Assembly: GCF_018598225.1 (NCBI RefSeq)
Contig: NZ_JAHESF010000009.1
Location: forward strand, 186,001 to 250,000
DNA from: Chryseosolibacter histidinae
GTDB lineage: Bacteria > Bacteroidota > Bacteroidia > Cytophagales > Cyclobacteriaceae
Direction of reading: 5' to 3'
Length of the DNA stretch: 64,000 nucleotides
Shown here piece after piece: positions 1 to 8,331 of the stretch. Position 1 is the first letter of the stretch. Each line of letters begins with the position of its first letter. The position numbers were made by a program, and so were the translations under genes. The notes below the pieces were generated by a model, which saw only the letters and a list, made by a program, of their open reading frames with translations, searched no databases and was not told where the DNA came from.

Positions 1-283
1 CGCCGATCACCACGCCTATGTAAACCCATTCGGAAGGATCGCCAAGCACATACAGAAGTATACCGATGATCACAATAAAGGCTACCGTAAAGGCATAGCT
101 CACGTACATAGCGCCCTGGTAAAAACCGGGCTCCGGTTCAAACCTCAATTCGCAATGTGCGCATTGGGTGTTCATGACCGTAAATTTTGAAAGCCTGGTG
201 GCGGGATAAGCAAAGACGTCGCCCTGGCGGCACCGGGGGCACTTACCTTGAAGAAGTGCGGCCGCTAAGCTCTTGTTGGGCAT
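1..283 (-). CDS. DUF983 family membrane protein, C-terminus cut by window edge
   Basis: This is the last visible gene of the respiratory operon; its 3' end lies beyond base 1, so only about 94 codons are seen. Two CxxC pairs (CPRC, then CAHC) are followed by a motif like EPEPGFYQGAMY and two hydrophobic segments, the pattern of the DUF983 family (zinc-ribbon-like head plus membrane helices). The chosen ATG at 283 is the only start that keeps the first CxxC pair. It lies 41 bases inside the upstream gene, so translation is probably coupled. DUF983 genes often sit with cytochrome oxidase genes, but their biochemical role is unknown. A part in metal handling or oxidase assembly is inference. Confidence 0.75.
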   Translation of the reverse strand, partial: MPNKSLAAALLQGKCPRCRQGDVFAYPATRLSKFTVMNTQCAHCELRFEPEPGFYQGAMYVSYAFTVAFIVIIGILLYVLGDPSEWVYIGVVIG

Positions 284-500
284 TTCTGCTGGATTTAAGC
301 CAAAAATAACCAAGGATGATCACTGCCAGGTAAGGCATCACAAGCAGGTAAAGAATGCCGGTGTTGATGCCTGCGCCTACACCAGGGTTACCGTTGCTGA
401 AGTTGTTCTCGAGCGTTGAACGGCACATGGCGCATTGTGCAAACGTGTTGCCGATGCCCAGCAACAGAAAACATAACGTAAACAACAAAACCCTTTTCAT
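243..500 (-). CDS. small secreted/membrane protein with a CAMC motif
   Basis: The 85-residue product has a clear N-terminal signal peptide ending near FAQ, at once followed by CAMCRSTLE. A spacer of about 20 residues leads to one transmembrane helix and a short basic cytoplasmic tail. The pair of cysteines right after the cleavage site would face the periplasm. It lies between DUF420 and DUF983 in the oxidase operon and overlaps the DUF983 start. I do not recognise a characterised family. The position and the CxxC suggest redox or metal (copper or heme) handling during oxidase assembly, which is inference. It could equally be a structural accessory subunit. Confidence 0.65.
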   Translation of the reverse strand: MKRVLLFTLCFLLLGIGNTFAQCAMCRSTLENNFSNGNPGVGAGINTGILYLLVMPYLAVIILGYFWLKSSRNAQQELSGRTSSR

Positions 501-530
501 ATCTGTATCATTTCAAATCCAACATCCGGC

Positions 531-590
531 AACCTTAAACTTTAAACCTTAAACTTTAAACCTTAAACTTTTAACTTTTAACTTCTAACT
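531..590. repeat. family E heptamer repeat inside the respiratory operon
   Basis: About eight tandem seven-base units (CCTTAAA, CTTTAAA, CTTTTAA, CTTCTAA) fill the gap between DUF420 and the small CAMC protein. The left end begins with GGCAACC, a family A-like unit in the same register. This is the only heptamer repeat seen inside the long operon. It overlaps the DUF420 stop region by a few bases. Confidence 0.8.
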
Positions 591-1124
591 GTAGTAGGGA
601 CTGATCATCAGGTAAACCACAACACCGGTGACGGCCACATACAGCCACAGCGGAAAGGTGATCCTGGCCAGCTTCCTGTGCCTTTCAAAATTGCCGCTGA
701 GGGCCCTCACAAACGTGAACAGCACAAAAGGAATAACAACGATTGACAATAAAATGTGCGTAATAAGGATGAAAAAGTAGACGTACCGGATGGTGCCCTG
801 CCCCCCAAAAGGAGTTGACTCGCTGGTGAGGTGATAGATCACATACATCACCAGGAATGAAGCTGAAAGGAAGATAGCCGTTTTCATCAGCCTTTCGTGA
901 AGCTGTCTCTTACCGTTCCGGATCGCGATCACAGCGGAGATGAGCATCACGGCTGTGAGTCCATTGATGGTGGCGTAGATCGGTGGCAGAAATGAAAAAT
1001 CGTAACCTTCAACCTTGGGCATGCCAAAGAGAATGGCTACCACAACAGGAATAACAATGGAAAGTGTAACGATCAGCTTTTTGTAAGGTTCCTTTTTCTC
1101 GATGAGGTTGATATGCTCTGCCAT
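585..1124 (-). CDS. DUF420 family membrane protein
   Basis: The 179-residue protein has about five hydrophobic helices with conserved histidines (LHERLMK, YVIYHLTSES, ITHILLS, RHRKLARITFP). This is the DUF420 (YozB-like) family that is commonly encoded beside cytochrome oxidase genes in Bacteroidota. It lies in the inner membrane. It is one base downstream of the SCO-like gene, so the two are co-transcribed. The family has no established reaction; a role in oxidase biogenesis, perhaps heme or copper delivery, is inferred from context. The last codons run into the family E repeat. Confidence 0.85.
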   Translation of the reverse strand: MAEHINLIEKKEPYKKLIVTLSIVIPVVVAILFGMPKVEGYDFSFLPPIYATINGLTAVMLISAVIAIRNGKRQLHERLMKTAIFLSASFLVMYVIYHLTSESTPFGGQGTIRYVYFFILITHILLSIVVIPFVLFTFVRALSGNFERHRKLARITFPLWLYVAVTGVVVYLMISPYYS

Positions 1125-1125
1125 G

Positions 1126-1611
1126 TCAGTATTTTTTAAGTATAATGCTTAACTCGATCAGCAACCGGTCTATTTCCTCGCGGCTGCTCCCCTGGTAATA
1201 ACCCCTGATGCGTTTCTGGTTGTCGATCAGCACAACGTCATAAGGATCTTTTAGCAGCAGCACACAACGCTTCAGGAACGAAAGGTCTTCTTCGCGCAGG
1301 GCCATTGCTTGTGGCTGCACGGTCTTCACTTCGCTTTCACTTACTTCATCGTACACCCGTTGAAGAACAGTCTCTTCTCCTGAAAAATTCAGGATAACGA
1401 GCGGCGCGTCACTGCCGATCAGCTTCATAACAGAGTCGGGCAGCACATAGGGCGACGGATAGGTAAGGTTGCAATGGGCAGGCGCGTCAGGCACACCTTG
1501 CTCGTGCAATGGCGCTACATCGAACTCGTTCTTTCCGAAGATCTTCAAAAACAAAAAGATGCACACCGGGAGCAGCAGTGCCAGGAAAAGGAATACTATT
1601 TTCTTACCCAT
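1126..1611 (-). CDS. SCO1/SenC-like protein lacking the CxxxC copper site
   Basis: This 161-residue protein has an N-terminal membrane anchor and a C-terminal segment (LIDNQKRIRGYYQGSSREEI) that matches the end of the thioredoxin fold in SCO1/SenC proteins. It also occupies the place of a SCO gene in oxidase operons. The CxxxC motif that binds copper in SCO proteins is absent. The only cysteines are one in the membrane anchor, one in PAHCNL and one in KRCVLL. It has therefore either lost copper chaperone activity or works another way. The region that normally holds the motif reads LVILNFSGEETV. The family call rests mainly on the C-terminal motif and the position. Confidence 0.6.
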   Translation of the reverse strand: MGKKIVFLFLALLLPVCIFLFLKIFGKNEFDVAPLHEQGVPDAPAHCNLTYPSPYVLPDSVMKLIGSDAPLVILNFSGEETVLQRVYDEVSESEVKTVQPQAMALREEDLSFLKRCVLLLKDPYDVVLIDNQKRIRGYYQGSSREEIDRLLIELSIILKKY

Positions 1612-1680
1612 GCTATCAAAAAAAGAGGCTCAGGTAGTTAACCCAAGCCTCCATCACAAAATTGTATCTCAAATCAATGA

Positions 1681-2019
1681 TCAGTACCTGAGGTTAAAGA
1701 TGGCCATACCTTCATATACGAAGGCAACCAGCATCCAGATGACAAACACCATCGGGATCAGGATAGACCAAATCAGCACTTTGGCCTCATGACGCAAGTG
1801 CATGAATTCGCCCACGATGTACGCCGCTTTAACGATCGTCATCAGGATGAAGATGGTTACCCGGGTAGCCTCGTACTGGTGCGGTACAGAGAAGGCAACG
1901 ATAAATTCAAGTACCGTGATCATCAGCAGGATCAGCGCCACTGTCCAAAGCTTTTTGATCTTCTCTTTATCCGGAGGTATTACGGTTACGGGTGTATGAT
2001 GTTCTTCTGAATGAGCCAT
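1681..2019 (-). CDS. cytochrome c oxidase subunit IV
   Basis: This 112-residue protein has three transmembrane helices and the MxxVKAAYIVGEFMHLRHE stretch typical of the bacterial COX IV/prokaryotic subunit IV family. It is a small accessory subunit of the inner-membrane heme-copper oxidase and follows the two subunit III genes, as in other Bacteroidota. The N-terminus carries a short His/Glu-rich cytoplasmic stretch. The 69-base gap to the SCO-like gene shows no obvious terminator, so the operon probably continues. Confidence 0.85.
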   Translation of the reverse strand: MAHSEEHHTPVTVIPPDKEKIKKLWTVALILLMITVLEFIVAFSVPHQYEATRVTIFILMTIVKAAYIVGEFMHLRHEAKVLIWSILIPMVFVIWMLVAFVYEGMAIFNLRY

Positions 2020-2040
2020 GATAAGTTCAGTTTATAAACG

Positions 2041-2790
2041 TTAAACCAGGTAAAAGAAAGTGAATACGAATACCCAAACGAGGTCTACAAAGTGCCAGTA
2101 GAGGCCTACTTTTTCAACCATTTCGTAGTGACCGCGCCTGTCATAAACGCCCATCACGGTGTTGTAATAGATCAGGAAGTTAAGACACACACCACTGAAT
2201 ACGTGGAATCCGTGGAATCCTGTAATGAAGAAGAAGAACGCTGCAAAATCCGGAGGTCCGTACTGGTTCTGGGAAAGGCTGGCGCCGAAATACTTCGTGC
2301 CCTCAGCTACTGAAGGTCCGTGGTGGGCGCCGTGAATGAAGTGGCTCCACTCCCAGGCCTGGCAGCTCAAAAAGGTAAGTCCGCCGAGGATGGTCCAGAG
2401 CATCCATTTTTCAACCGCTGCGCGATCCATTCTGTGACCGGCCTCAACAGCCAGCACCATGGTAACGGAGCTCATAATGAGAATAAAGGTCATTAAACCG
2501 ACAAATACCAGGGGGGCATTGAGACCCTCGAAAAAGGGTATCGCCTCAAACACCTTTTCAGGCACCGGCCACCAGGCCTGGGAGAATTGAAACAATTCAA
2601 TATCGCCTTCATAGCCGGGGTGAGCTGAACGCACCAGACCATAGGTAATTAATAATGCAGAGAAAGTAAATGCATCTGAAAGCAGGAAAAACCACATCAT
2701 GAGCTTGCCATAGCTTGCGCCCATGGGTGACACTCCGCCATCCCATACACTTCTTCCGGGAGCCTGAACACTAGTTGAGGTACTTGCCAT
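2041..2790 (-). CDS. coxC: cytochrome c oxidase subunit III (longer copy)
   Basis: The 249-residue protein has seven hydrophobic helices and the subunit III signatures CQAWEWSHF, FFFITGFHGFHVFSG and a terminal YWHFVDLVWVFVFT. It is an integral inner-membrane subunit that supports subunit I. It lies 13 bases after a second, shorter subunit III-like gene. Having two subunit III genes in tandem is usual for Bacteroidota caa3/aa3-type operons. The N-terminal region (GVSPMGASYGKLMMWFFLLSDAFTF) is well conserved, so the start at 2790 is reasonable. Confidence 0.9.
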   Translation of the reverse strand: MASTSTSVQAPGRSVWDGGVSPMGASYGKLMMWFFLLSDAFTFSALLITYGLVRSAHPGYEGDIELFQFSQAWWPVPEKVFEAIPFFEGLNAPLVFVGLMTFILIMSSVTMVLAVEAGHRMDRAAVEKWMLWTILGGLTFLSCQAWEWSHFIHGAHHGPSVAEGTKYFGASLSQNQYGPPDFAAFFFFITGFHGFHVFSGVCLNFLIYYNTVMGVYDRRGHYEMVEKVGLYWHFVDLVWVFVFTFFYLV

Positions 2791-2803
2791 TGTTTATTTC
2801 AAT

Positions 2804-3397
2804 TTATCGGTACAATAGTAGAAAGACGAACAAATATAACCAAAGCCCGTCCAAAAAATGCCAGTAAGTTGCGCACATTTCCATCTGCGCAAGGTTTTTG
2901 GAATGGATTTTAAACCTGAAAATTGCCACCAGCACCACCAGCACAAAAATAACTCCGCTCACCACGTGCAACCCGTGCAATCCTGAGATCACATACAGGA
3001 ACGATCCGGATACAGCGCTCGCATCACGGCCCACCAGGTGGATACCTGCGGCCACCAGCTGCGTCCATCCCATCCACTGCCCTACCAGGAATGCAACACC
3101 CAGCACCGCCGTGATGCTGATCGCCACCCTGGCGGTTTCAATATTGTTTTTCTTCACCGACAGGTAAGCCCAATGCATGGTGGCACTGCTCAGCAAGATG
3201 ATGCCCGTGGTCACCCAGAACATCGTTGGCAGCTCGAAGTCGAGCCAGTTGCCTTCTGCCTGGCGTACCATGTAAGCACTGGTGAGCGCACCGAATATCA
3301 TGACCACGCTTACCATAAAAAGCCACACACCGAACTTCTTCGGGTGCATCGCCATCGGCTTCTTCGCTTCTTCTACTATTTTGAATTCTGATGCCAT
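2804..3397 (-). CDS. cytochrome c oxidase subunit III-like protein (shorter copy)
   Basis: The 197-residue heme-copper oxidase subunit III homologue has about five helices. The motifs FLYVISGLHGLHVVSG and CATYWHFLDGLWLYLFV match subunit III. It is shorter than the next gene, lacking the first two helices of the seven-helix form. It probably forms part of the same oxidase, or acts as a partner subunit to the longer copy. It is 19 bases downstream of ctaB. The start is supported by KPMAMHPKKFGVWLFMVSVVM, a usual N-terminus in this group. Confidence 0.88.
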   Translation of the reverse strand: MASEFKIVEEAKKPMAMHPKKFGVWLFMVSVVMIFGALTSAYMVRQAEGNWLDFELPTMFWVTTGIILLSSATMHWAYLSVKKNNIETARVAISITAVLGVAFLVGQWMGWTQLVAAGIHLVGRDASAVSGSFLYVISGLHGLHVVSGVIFVLVVLVAIFRFKIHSKNLAQMEMCATYWHFLDGLWLYLFVFLLLYR

Positions 3398-3416
3398 AAA
3401 ATCAATCTCTCCTCCA

Positions 3417-4310
3417 TCAAACTTTATCCAACAAATAGGCGATCTGAACGATCGGCAGATATAAGAACGAACCGAACATGATCTTCAATGCCGACTTCCT
3501 GTCGCCCGATTTCATCAGTGAAAATGTCATCGCGAAAAAGATCACACCACATACCGTAGCGATGATCGCAGAATTGATGCCCGTGATGCCAAAGGTGGCG
3601 GGCAACAAGCCGAGCGGGATCAGGCACAGGGTATAGATCATGATCTGGATCGCCGTGTTCAGGTCTTTCTGTCCGCTGGAAGGCAGCAATTTAAAACCTG
3701 CTTTTTTATAGTCGTCATCCGCCACCCAGGCAATAGCCCAGAAGTGCGGGAACTGCCAGATGAACTGGATACCAAAAATGATCAGCGCCTCGTGTGAGAT
3801 CACTCCTGTTGCGGCGGTCCATCCCAGCAGGGGTGGCAATGCACCGGGAAATGCGCCGATGAAGACAGCGATCGGTCCCACCCTTTTCAGTGGCGTATAC
3901 ACAAAGCCGTACAAGATCATCGACACCACCGAGAGTGTTGTGGTCAGCACATTGGTATAAGCCAGCAGGATCAGTACACCTGCCGTTGCACACACCACGC
4001 AAAAAGCGATCGCCTCTTGTACACTGATGCGCCCGGTAGGCAACGGACGTCCCATGGTGCGCGACATTAACTTATCGAGGTCCTTTTCCAGGATCTGGTT
4101 GATCACTGCTGACGCACCCGAGATCAGGAAGCCACCAATGAAGAGCATGGCCAGCGCAAACCAGTTCACCTCCGCCGATGCCAGCACATATCCGAACGCG
4201 CACGAGAACGACACCAGGAACGACAGCCTGAACTTCAGCAGCTCAAAGTATGCCTTCGCCTTCGCTGCAAACGAAAAACCAGAGGATGTATGAATAGGTC
4301 CGGCGATCAT
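3417..4310 (-). CDS. ctaB: heme O synthase (protoheme IX farnesyltransferase)
   Basis: The 297-residue UbiA-superfamily prenyltransferase has about nine membrane helices. The motif NQILEKDLDKLMSRTMGRPL is the NDxxxDxxxxR-type prenyl-diphosphate site, and a second acidic loop is seen around VADDDYKKAGFKLLP. It adds a farnesyl group to protoheme IX to make heme O, the step before heme A. It lies two bases after ctaA, so the two enzymes of heme A synthesis are adjacent and serve the oxidase encoded around them. Confidence 0.93.
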   Translation of the reverse strand: MIAGPIHTSSGFSFAAKAKAYFELLKFRLSFLVSFSCAFGYVLASAEVNWFALAMLFIGGFLISGASAVINQILEKDLDKLMSRTMGRPLPTGRISVQEAIAFCVVCATAGVLILLAYTNVLTTTLSVVSMILYGFVYTPLKRVGPIAVFIGAFPGALPPLLGWTAATGVISHEALIIFGIQFIWQFPHFWAIAWVADDDYKKAGFKLLPSSGQKDLNTAIQIMIYTLCLIPLGLLPATFGITGINSAIIATVCGVIFFAMTFSLMKSGDRKSALKIMFGSFLYLPIVQIAYLLDKV

Positions 4311-4312
4311 AG

Positions 4313-5338
4313 TCAGGTGCTCAATGCGGTTTTTTCTCTTTTATTGACCTTTAACAGGAGCAGAAACTGCATCCCGAAGCTGACGGTGGCCAGCAGTAAA
4401 TGCAGCGGCTGAAGAAACGCAGGAACGGCAAAAGTCGCCATGCCCACCCCAGTTAAAATAGTGCCCAAAATTAGCACGATTAGCGCGATTGGAAAACTTT
4501 TCAGACCAGTTGTTTTGCGCAAATTCACGATCAGGATGACATGCAACAGGAGCACCACCCATGAGAACGACCGGTGGATGATGAACTCGCCCTGGATCGC
4601 CTGGATCCATTCTGCACGGGCTGCCAGCTCCGCCACACGATCGATCGCCTCACGCACCTGCGTCCCCAGCAGCACCTGCACGAGCAGCGCGGCCATGCAT
4701 ACGATCAGCAGCCAGAAACCGAGCGGAGTATAAAAGGCGGTATTGCGTTCATCGCTTTCATCAACAAGGTATACCAGCAACGCCACGATGACCAGGGCCA
4801 GGAACATGTGCACCGTGATCGTCCACGGTGTGAGGTTGGTGGACACCACGAACGAGCCGATCCATCCCTGAAACCCTACCAGCACGAAGGTAGTCAGTGC
4901 CACAAGCGTGAGCTTTCGTTCGGTATTCCAGAATTTGAGCGAGGCAATGAACAGCGCAAAGATCATAAACCCGATCACCACGCCCACAAGACGGTTGATG
5001 TATTCGATCCAGGTTTTGGTAGGATTGAAGTCGGCCTCTTCCAGCACCGATTTGTCGTGCAGGATCTTGTCTGCCGTCTCACGCAGCCCCATCACCCGAA
5101 GGTATTTGGCGAAGCGCTGGTTCTTCTTCTCGCGGTAGTTGGAGTAAAAGGCCTTGTAATTCTCGGGGAGCTCAGAAACAGACGTTGGAGGCACCCAGTT
5201 CCCAAAACACCTGGGCCAATCAGGGCAACCCATGCCTGACCCCGTGCTCCGAACGACGCCTCCAACGAGTATTAAAATATAAACCGCTACGAGTGTTGAA
5301 AGGCTGAGCTTATAAAAAGCCCTGCGTTTTTTCATCAA
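4313..5338 (-). CDS. ctaA: heme A synthase (COX15/CtaA)
   Basis: The 341-residue COX15/CtaA family protein has eight membrane helices. The N-terminal GGVVRSTGSGMGCPDWPRCFG and the later VVGVVIGFMIF and HRSFSWVV segments hold the heme-ligating histidines and the extracellular Cys pair known in this family. It oxidises the methyl group of heme O to give heme A. The gene starts four bases inside the end of coxA (ATGA-type overlap), which points to translational coupling with subunit I. The loop between the first two helices is long (about 75 residues), as in type 2 CtaA proteins. Confidence 0.92.
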   Translation of the reverse strand: MMKKRRAFYKLSLSTLVAVYILILVGGVVRSTGSGMGCPDWPRCFGNWVPPTSVSELPENYKAFYSNYREKKNQRFAKYLRVMGLRETADKILHDKSVLEEADFNPTKTWIEYINRLVGVVIGFMIFALFIASLKFWNTERKLTLVALTTFVLVGFQGWIGSFVVSTNLTPWTITVHMFLALVIVALLVYLVDESDERNTAFYTPLGFWLLIVCMAALLVQVLLGTQVREAIDRVAELAARAEWIQAIQGEFIIHRSFSWVVLLLHVILIVNLRKTTGLKSFPIALIVLILGTILTGVGMATFAVPAFLQPLHLLLATVSFGMQFLLLLKVNKREKTALST

Positions 5339-7218
5339 TGCTTTCCTTCAACAATGATCGCTCCGTGTCCGTTTGATGTCTCCAGCTTGATCAGCTCATT
5401 CTCATGCGGCAGATTAGATTCCGGAGTTTCTGAATACGGTATGGTTTGAGGGATGAAATCATCTTTTGCCCCTGGCTTGCTGTAATCGTAAGGCCAACGG
5501 TAAACAGAAGGAATTTCGCCCGGCCAGTTACCGTGCTGAGGATTACGCGGTGTAGTCCACTCAAGTGTTGTTGCATTCCAGGGGTTGGCCGGAGCCAGGC
5601 GACCGCGGAACATGCTGTAGAAGAAGTTGAACAGGAAGATGAACTGCGCGCTGAGGGTTACGATGGCGGCAATGCTCACCAGCATGTTCAGGTCTGCGAA
5701 ACCACTGAAGGTCTCGAAGTTGGTCCATGAGTAATACCTTCTGGGGAATCCGGCGATACCAATGTAGTGCATCGGGAAGAACACGAGGTATACACCGATG
5801 AACGTACACCAGAAGTGCAGGTAGCCAAGCTTGGCATTCATCATACGGCCGAACATTTTCGGGAACCAGTGATAGATACCGGCCAGCATACCGAAGAACG
5901 ACGCGCTACCCATTACAAGGTGGAAGTGAGCTACCACGAAGTAAGTGTCGTGCAGCTGAATGTCGATCGCAGAGTTACCCAGGAAGATACCTGTAATACC
6001 ACCGGTAAGGAAGAATGATACCAGACCGATGGAGAACAGCATGCCTGGCGTAAACCGTATGTTACCTTTCCAGAGTGTCGTTACATAGTTGAAGATCTTC
6101 ACCGCCGAAGGCACCGCAATGATGAGTGTGAGCAGCATGAAGATTGAACCGAGGAACGGATTCATACCTGTCACGAACATGTGGTGAGCCCACACGATGA
6201 ACGACAGGATAGCGATGAACAGCATGGAGCCGATCATGGCCTTGTATCCGAAGATAGGCTTGCGTGAGTTGGTGGCAATGATCTCGGAAGAGATACCCAG
6301 CGCCGGCAACAACACGATGTATACTTCAGGGTGACCGAGGAACCAGAACAAGTGCTGGAACAGGATCGGGCTACCACCCGTATGCGGAAGCGCCTCGCCC
6401 CCGATGAAGATATCAGACAAATAGAAGCTTGTACCGAAGCTCCTGTCGAAGATCAGCAGCAGTGCTGCAGAGAACAACACAGGGAACGACAGCACACCGA
6501 TGATCGCGGTAAAGAAGAACGCCCAGATCGTGAGCGGCAGCCTGGTGAAAGACATGCCATGGGTTCTCATGTTGATCACCGTAGTGATGTAGTTGATGCT
6601 ACCCAGCAGCGAGCTTACAATGAACAACGCCATGGATACCAGCCAGAGGGTCATACCCATGCCGGAACCTTTGATGGCCTGCGGAAGCGCGCTCAGCGGA
6701 GGATAAACAGTCCAGCCACCGGCAGCAGGGCCGGTCTCCAGGAAGAACGACACCAGCATTACCATGCTCGACAGGAAGAAGAACCAGTATGACAGCATGT
6801 TGAGGAAACCGGATGCCATATCGCGGGCACCTACCTGCAACGGAATAAGGAAGTTCGAGAATGTTCCGCTCAGGCCGGCAGTAAGCACGAAGAACACCAT
6901 GATGGTACCGTGCATGGTTACCAGCGCGAGATAGAACTCAGGATCGAGTTTACCTTCAGGCGTGATCCAGCCACCGAGAATGGGTTTCAGCCACTCCAGG
7001 TTCATGTCAGGGAAACCGAGCTGCAGACGGAAGATCACGGAAAGTGTACCGCCCACCAGCGCCCAGAAGATACCTGTGATCAGGAATTGCTTGGCAATGG
7101 TCTTGTGATCCTGACTGAAAATATAGGTTGTCCAGAAATTGCCTTCGTGATGTTCATCATGACTGTGGTCGTCGTGATGGTGAACGTCATGCTGGATGTG
7201 AATATCTGTTGTTGCCAT
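5335..7218 (-). CDS. coxA: cytochrome c oxidase subunit I
   Basis: The 627-residue catalytic subunit carries heme a, the heme a3-CuB centre and the proton channels. Visible motifs include WFLGHPEVYIVLLP (CuB histidine, cross-linked tyrosine, and the glutamate typical of A1-type oxidases), WAHHMFVTG, and HDTYFVVAHFHLVMG (heme ligands). About twelve or more helices are present. The cytoplasmic N-terminus is unusually His/Asp-rich, with nine histidines in residues 7-24. It follows subunit II by 20 bases and overlaps ctaA. It is probably an aa3-type oxidase fed by alternative complex III. Confidence 0.97.
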   Translation of the reverse strand: MATTDIHIQHDVHHHDDHSHDEHHEGNFWTTYIFSQDHKTIAKQFLITGIFWALVGGTLSVIFRLQLGFPDMNLEWLKPILGGWITPEGKLDPEFYLALVTMHGTIMVFFVLTAGLSGTFSNFLIPLQVGARDMASGFLNMLSYWFFFLSSMVMLVSFFLETGPAAGGWTVYPPLSALPQAIKGSGMGMTLWLVSMALFIVSSLLGSINYITTVINMRTHGMSFTRLPLTIWAFFFTAIIGVLSFPVLFSAALLLIFDRSFGTSFYLSDIFIGGEALPHTGGSPILFQHLFWFLGHPEVYIVLLPALGISSEIIATNSRKPIFGYKAMIGSMLFIAILSFIVWAHHMFVTGMNPFLGSIFMLLTLIIAVPSAVKIFNYVTTLWKGNIRFTPGMLFSIGLVSFFLTGGITGIFLGNSAIDIQLHDTYFVVAHFHLVMGSASFFGMLAGIYHWFPKMFGRMMNAKLGYLHFWCTFIGVYLVFFPMHYIGIAGFPRRYYSWTNFETFSGFADLNMLVSIAAIVTLSAQFIFLFNFFYSMFRGRLAPANPWNATTLEWTTPRNPQHGNWPGEIPSVYRWPYDYSKPGAKDDFIPQTIPYSETPESNLPHENELIKLETSNGHGAIIVEGKH

Positions 7219-7238
7219 GTCTTAAATTCCTTTTAATC

Positions 7239-8315
7239 TTATTTTCCTATCTCTGCTACCGTTGCACCGGGGTCTTTCTGCATTCCGGATTTGATCATTG
7301 CTGCTTCCTGAAGCGCTGCAGGCACTTTCTTCAGGTAGTCAGGATTCTGCTTCAACCAAGCTTCCTGACCCTTCTTCCACTGCTCGTAAGCTTCAGGCTC
7401 ATCCACTACCACCGGCATTCTCATAGAAAAGTGGCCGCGGCCGCAGATCTCTGCACAGGCGAGCTCGTAGTTGAAGCTGGGGTTACCCAATTCATCACGC
7501 ATCTCCTGGGTTGTTTTGGTTGCTGTGAACTTGAACAGTGTTGTCATGCCGGGAACGGCGTCCATCTTCACCCTGAAGTGAGGGAGGTATACGCTGTGAA
7601 GCACGTCCTTGGCACGGATGCGCAGCAGCACTTCTTTTCCTTTGGGGATATGAAGCTCCAGCGATTTGAAATCGTCGAAAGTATTCTTGTCAGTGAGGTC
7701 CAGTCCGAACTCGTTGACGGCATCGATCAGCCTGAAGTTGTAGCCACCAAGCTTGTTGTCTTTTACGCCGGGATAACGGGCGGTCCATGCAAACTGCTGG
7801 GCTACGAGCTCGATCACCTCAGCTTGTTCAGAAGCCGGCGCTGTAATGTCGTTCCATGCTCTTAAACCGGTAAAGATCAATACAGCCAATACAATGGCAG
7901 GGATGATGGTCCAGGCCAGCTCGAGGTAATGGTTATCAGGATAGAACTTTGCCTTGCGGCCTTCTTTGTAGCGGTACTGGTAGATGAACACGAACATGAT
8001 GATGCTGATGATGCTGAAAGCTACCACCGTTACCCCCATGGTGATCCAGAAAAGTGTGTCTGTCCAGGCGCCGTGCACAGAAGCGATCGGCAACGTATAG
8101 TCTTCAAAATATTCGAAAGAGTACCAGAAAAATACACCGAGGCTAACCACCATGAAAATGATAAACAACGCGGCATTCAGGCTATTGGAAGAATCTGACC
8201 TTTCTTCATCGGTCTTCGTGCCTTTGGCGATGGTTACAAGGTTGCTGACTCTGAAGATCAGATAAAGAATGATCAGAACCAGAATTACACCTAAACCAAT
8301 AATCAAACTCATCAT
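7239..8315 (-). CDS. coxB: cytochrome c oxidase subunit II (CuA)
   Basis: The 358-residue subunit accepts electrons from cytochrome c or directly from alternative complex III. An extra N-terminal helix precedes the usual two-helix hairpin. The periplasmic cupredoxin domain ends with the CuA site CAEICGRGHFSMRMP near residues 285-300. There is no C-terminal cytochrome c domain, unlike caa3 oxidases. It lies 16 bases after actF, which ties the quinol oxidoreductase and the oxidase into one transcript. Confidence 0.95.
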   Translation of the reverse strand: MMSLIIGLGVILVLIILYLIFRVSNLVTIAKGTKTDEERSDSSNSLNAALFIIFMVVSLGVFFWYSFEYFEDYTLPIASVHGAWTDTLFWITMGVTVVAFSIISIIMFVFIYQYRYKEGRKAKFYPDNHYLELAWTIIPAIVLAVLIFTGLRAWNDITAPASEQAEVIELVAQQFAWTARYPGVKDNKLGGYNFRLIDAVNEFGLDLTDKNTFDDFKSLELHIPKGKEVLLRIRAKDVLHSVYLPHFRVKMDAVPGMTTLFKFTATKTTQEMRDELGNPSFNYELACAEICGRGHFSMRMPVVVDEPEAYEQWKKGQEAWLKQNPDYLKKVPAALQEAAMIKSGMQKDPGATVAEIGK

Positions 8316-8331
8316 AATATTACTTTATCCG

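Noticed and set aside
531-590. CRISPR or ordinary satellite explanation for the tandem repeats
   Set aside because: Units are seven bases and degenerate, with no constant repeat/spacer alternation and no cas genes in the window.
4574-5239. A 221-codon plus-strand frame inside ctaA
   Set aside because: Antisense shadow of a well-matched COX15/CtaA gene; composition is His/Arg/Gln-rich as expected from the opposite strand of helices.
7128-7865. A 245-codon plus-strand frame opposite the coxA/coxB junction
   Set aside because: Spans the ends of two certain genes on the other strand and has no domain or plausible start.
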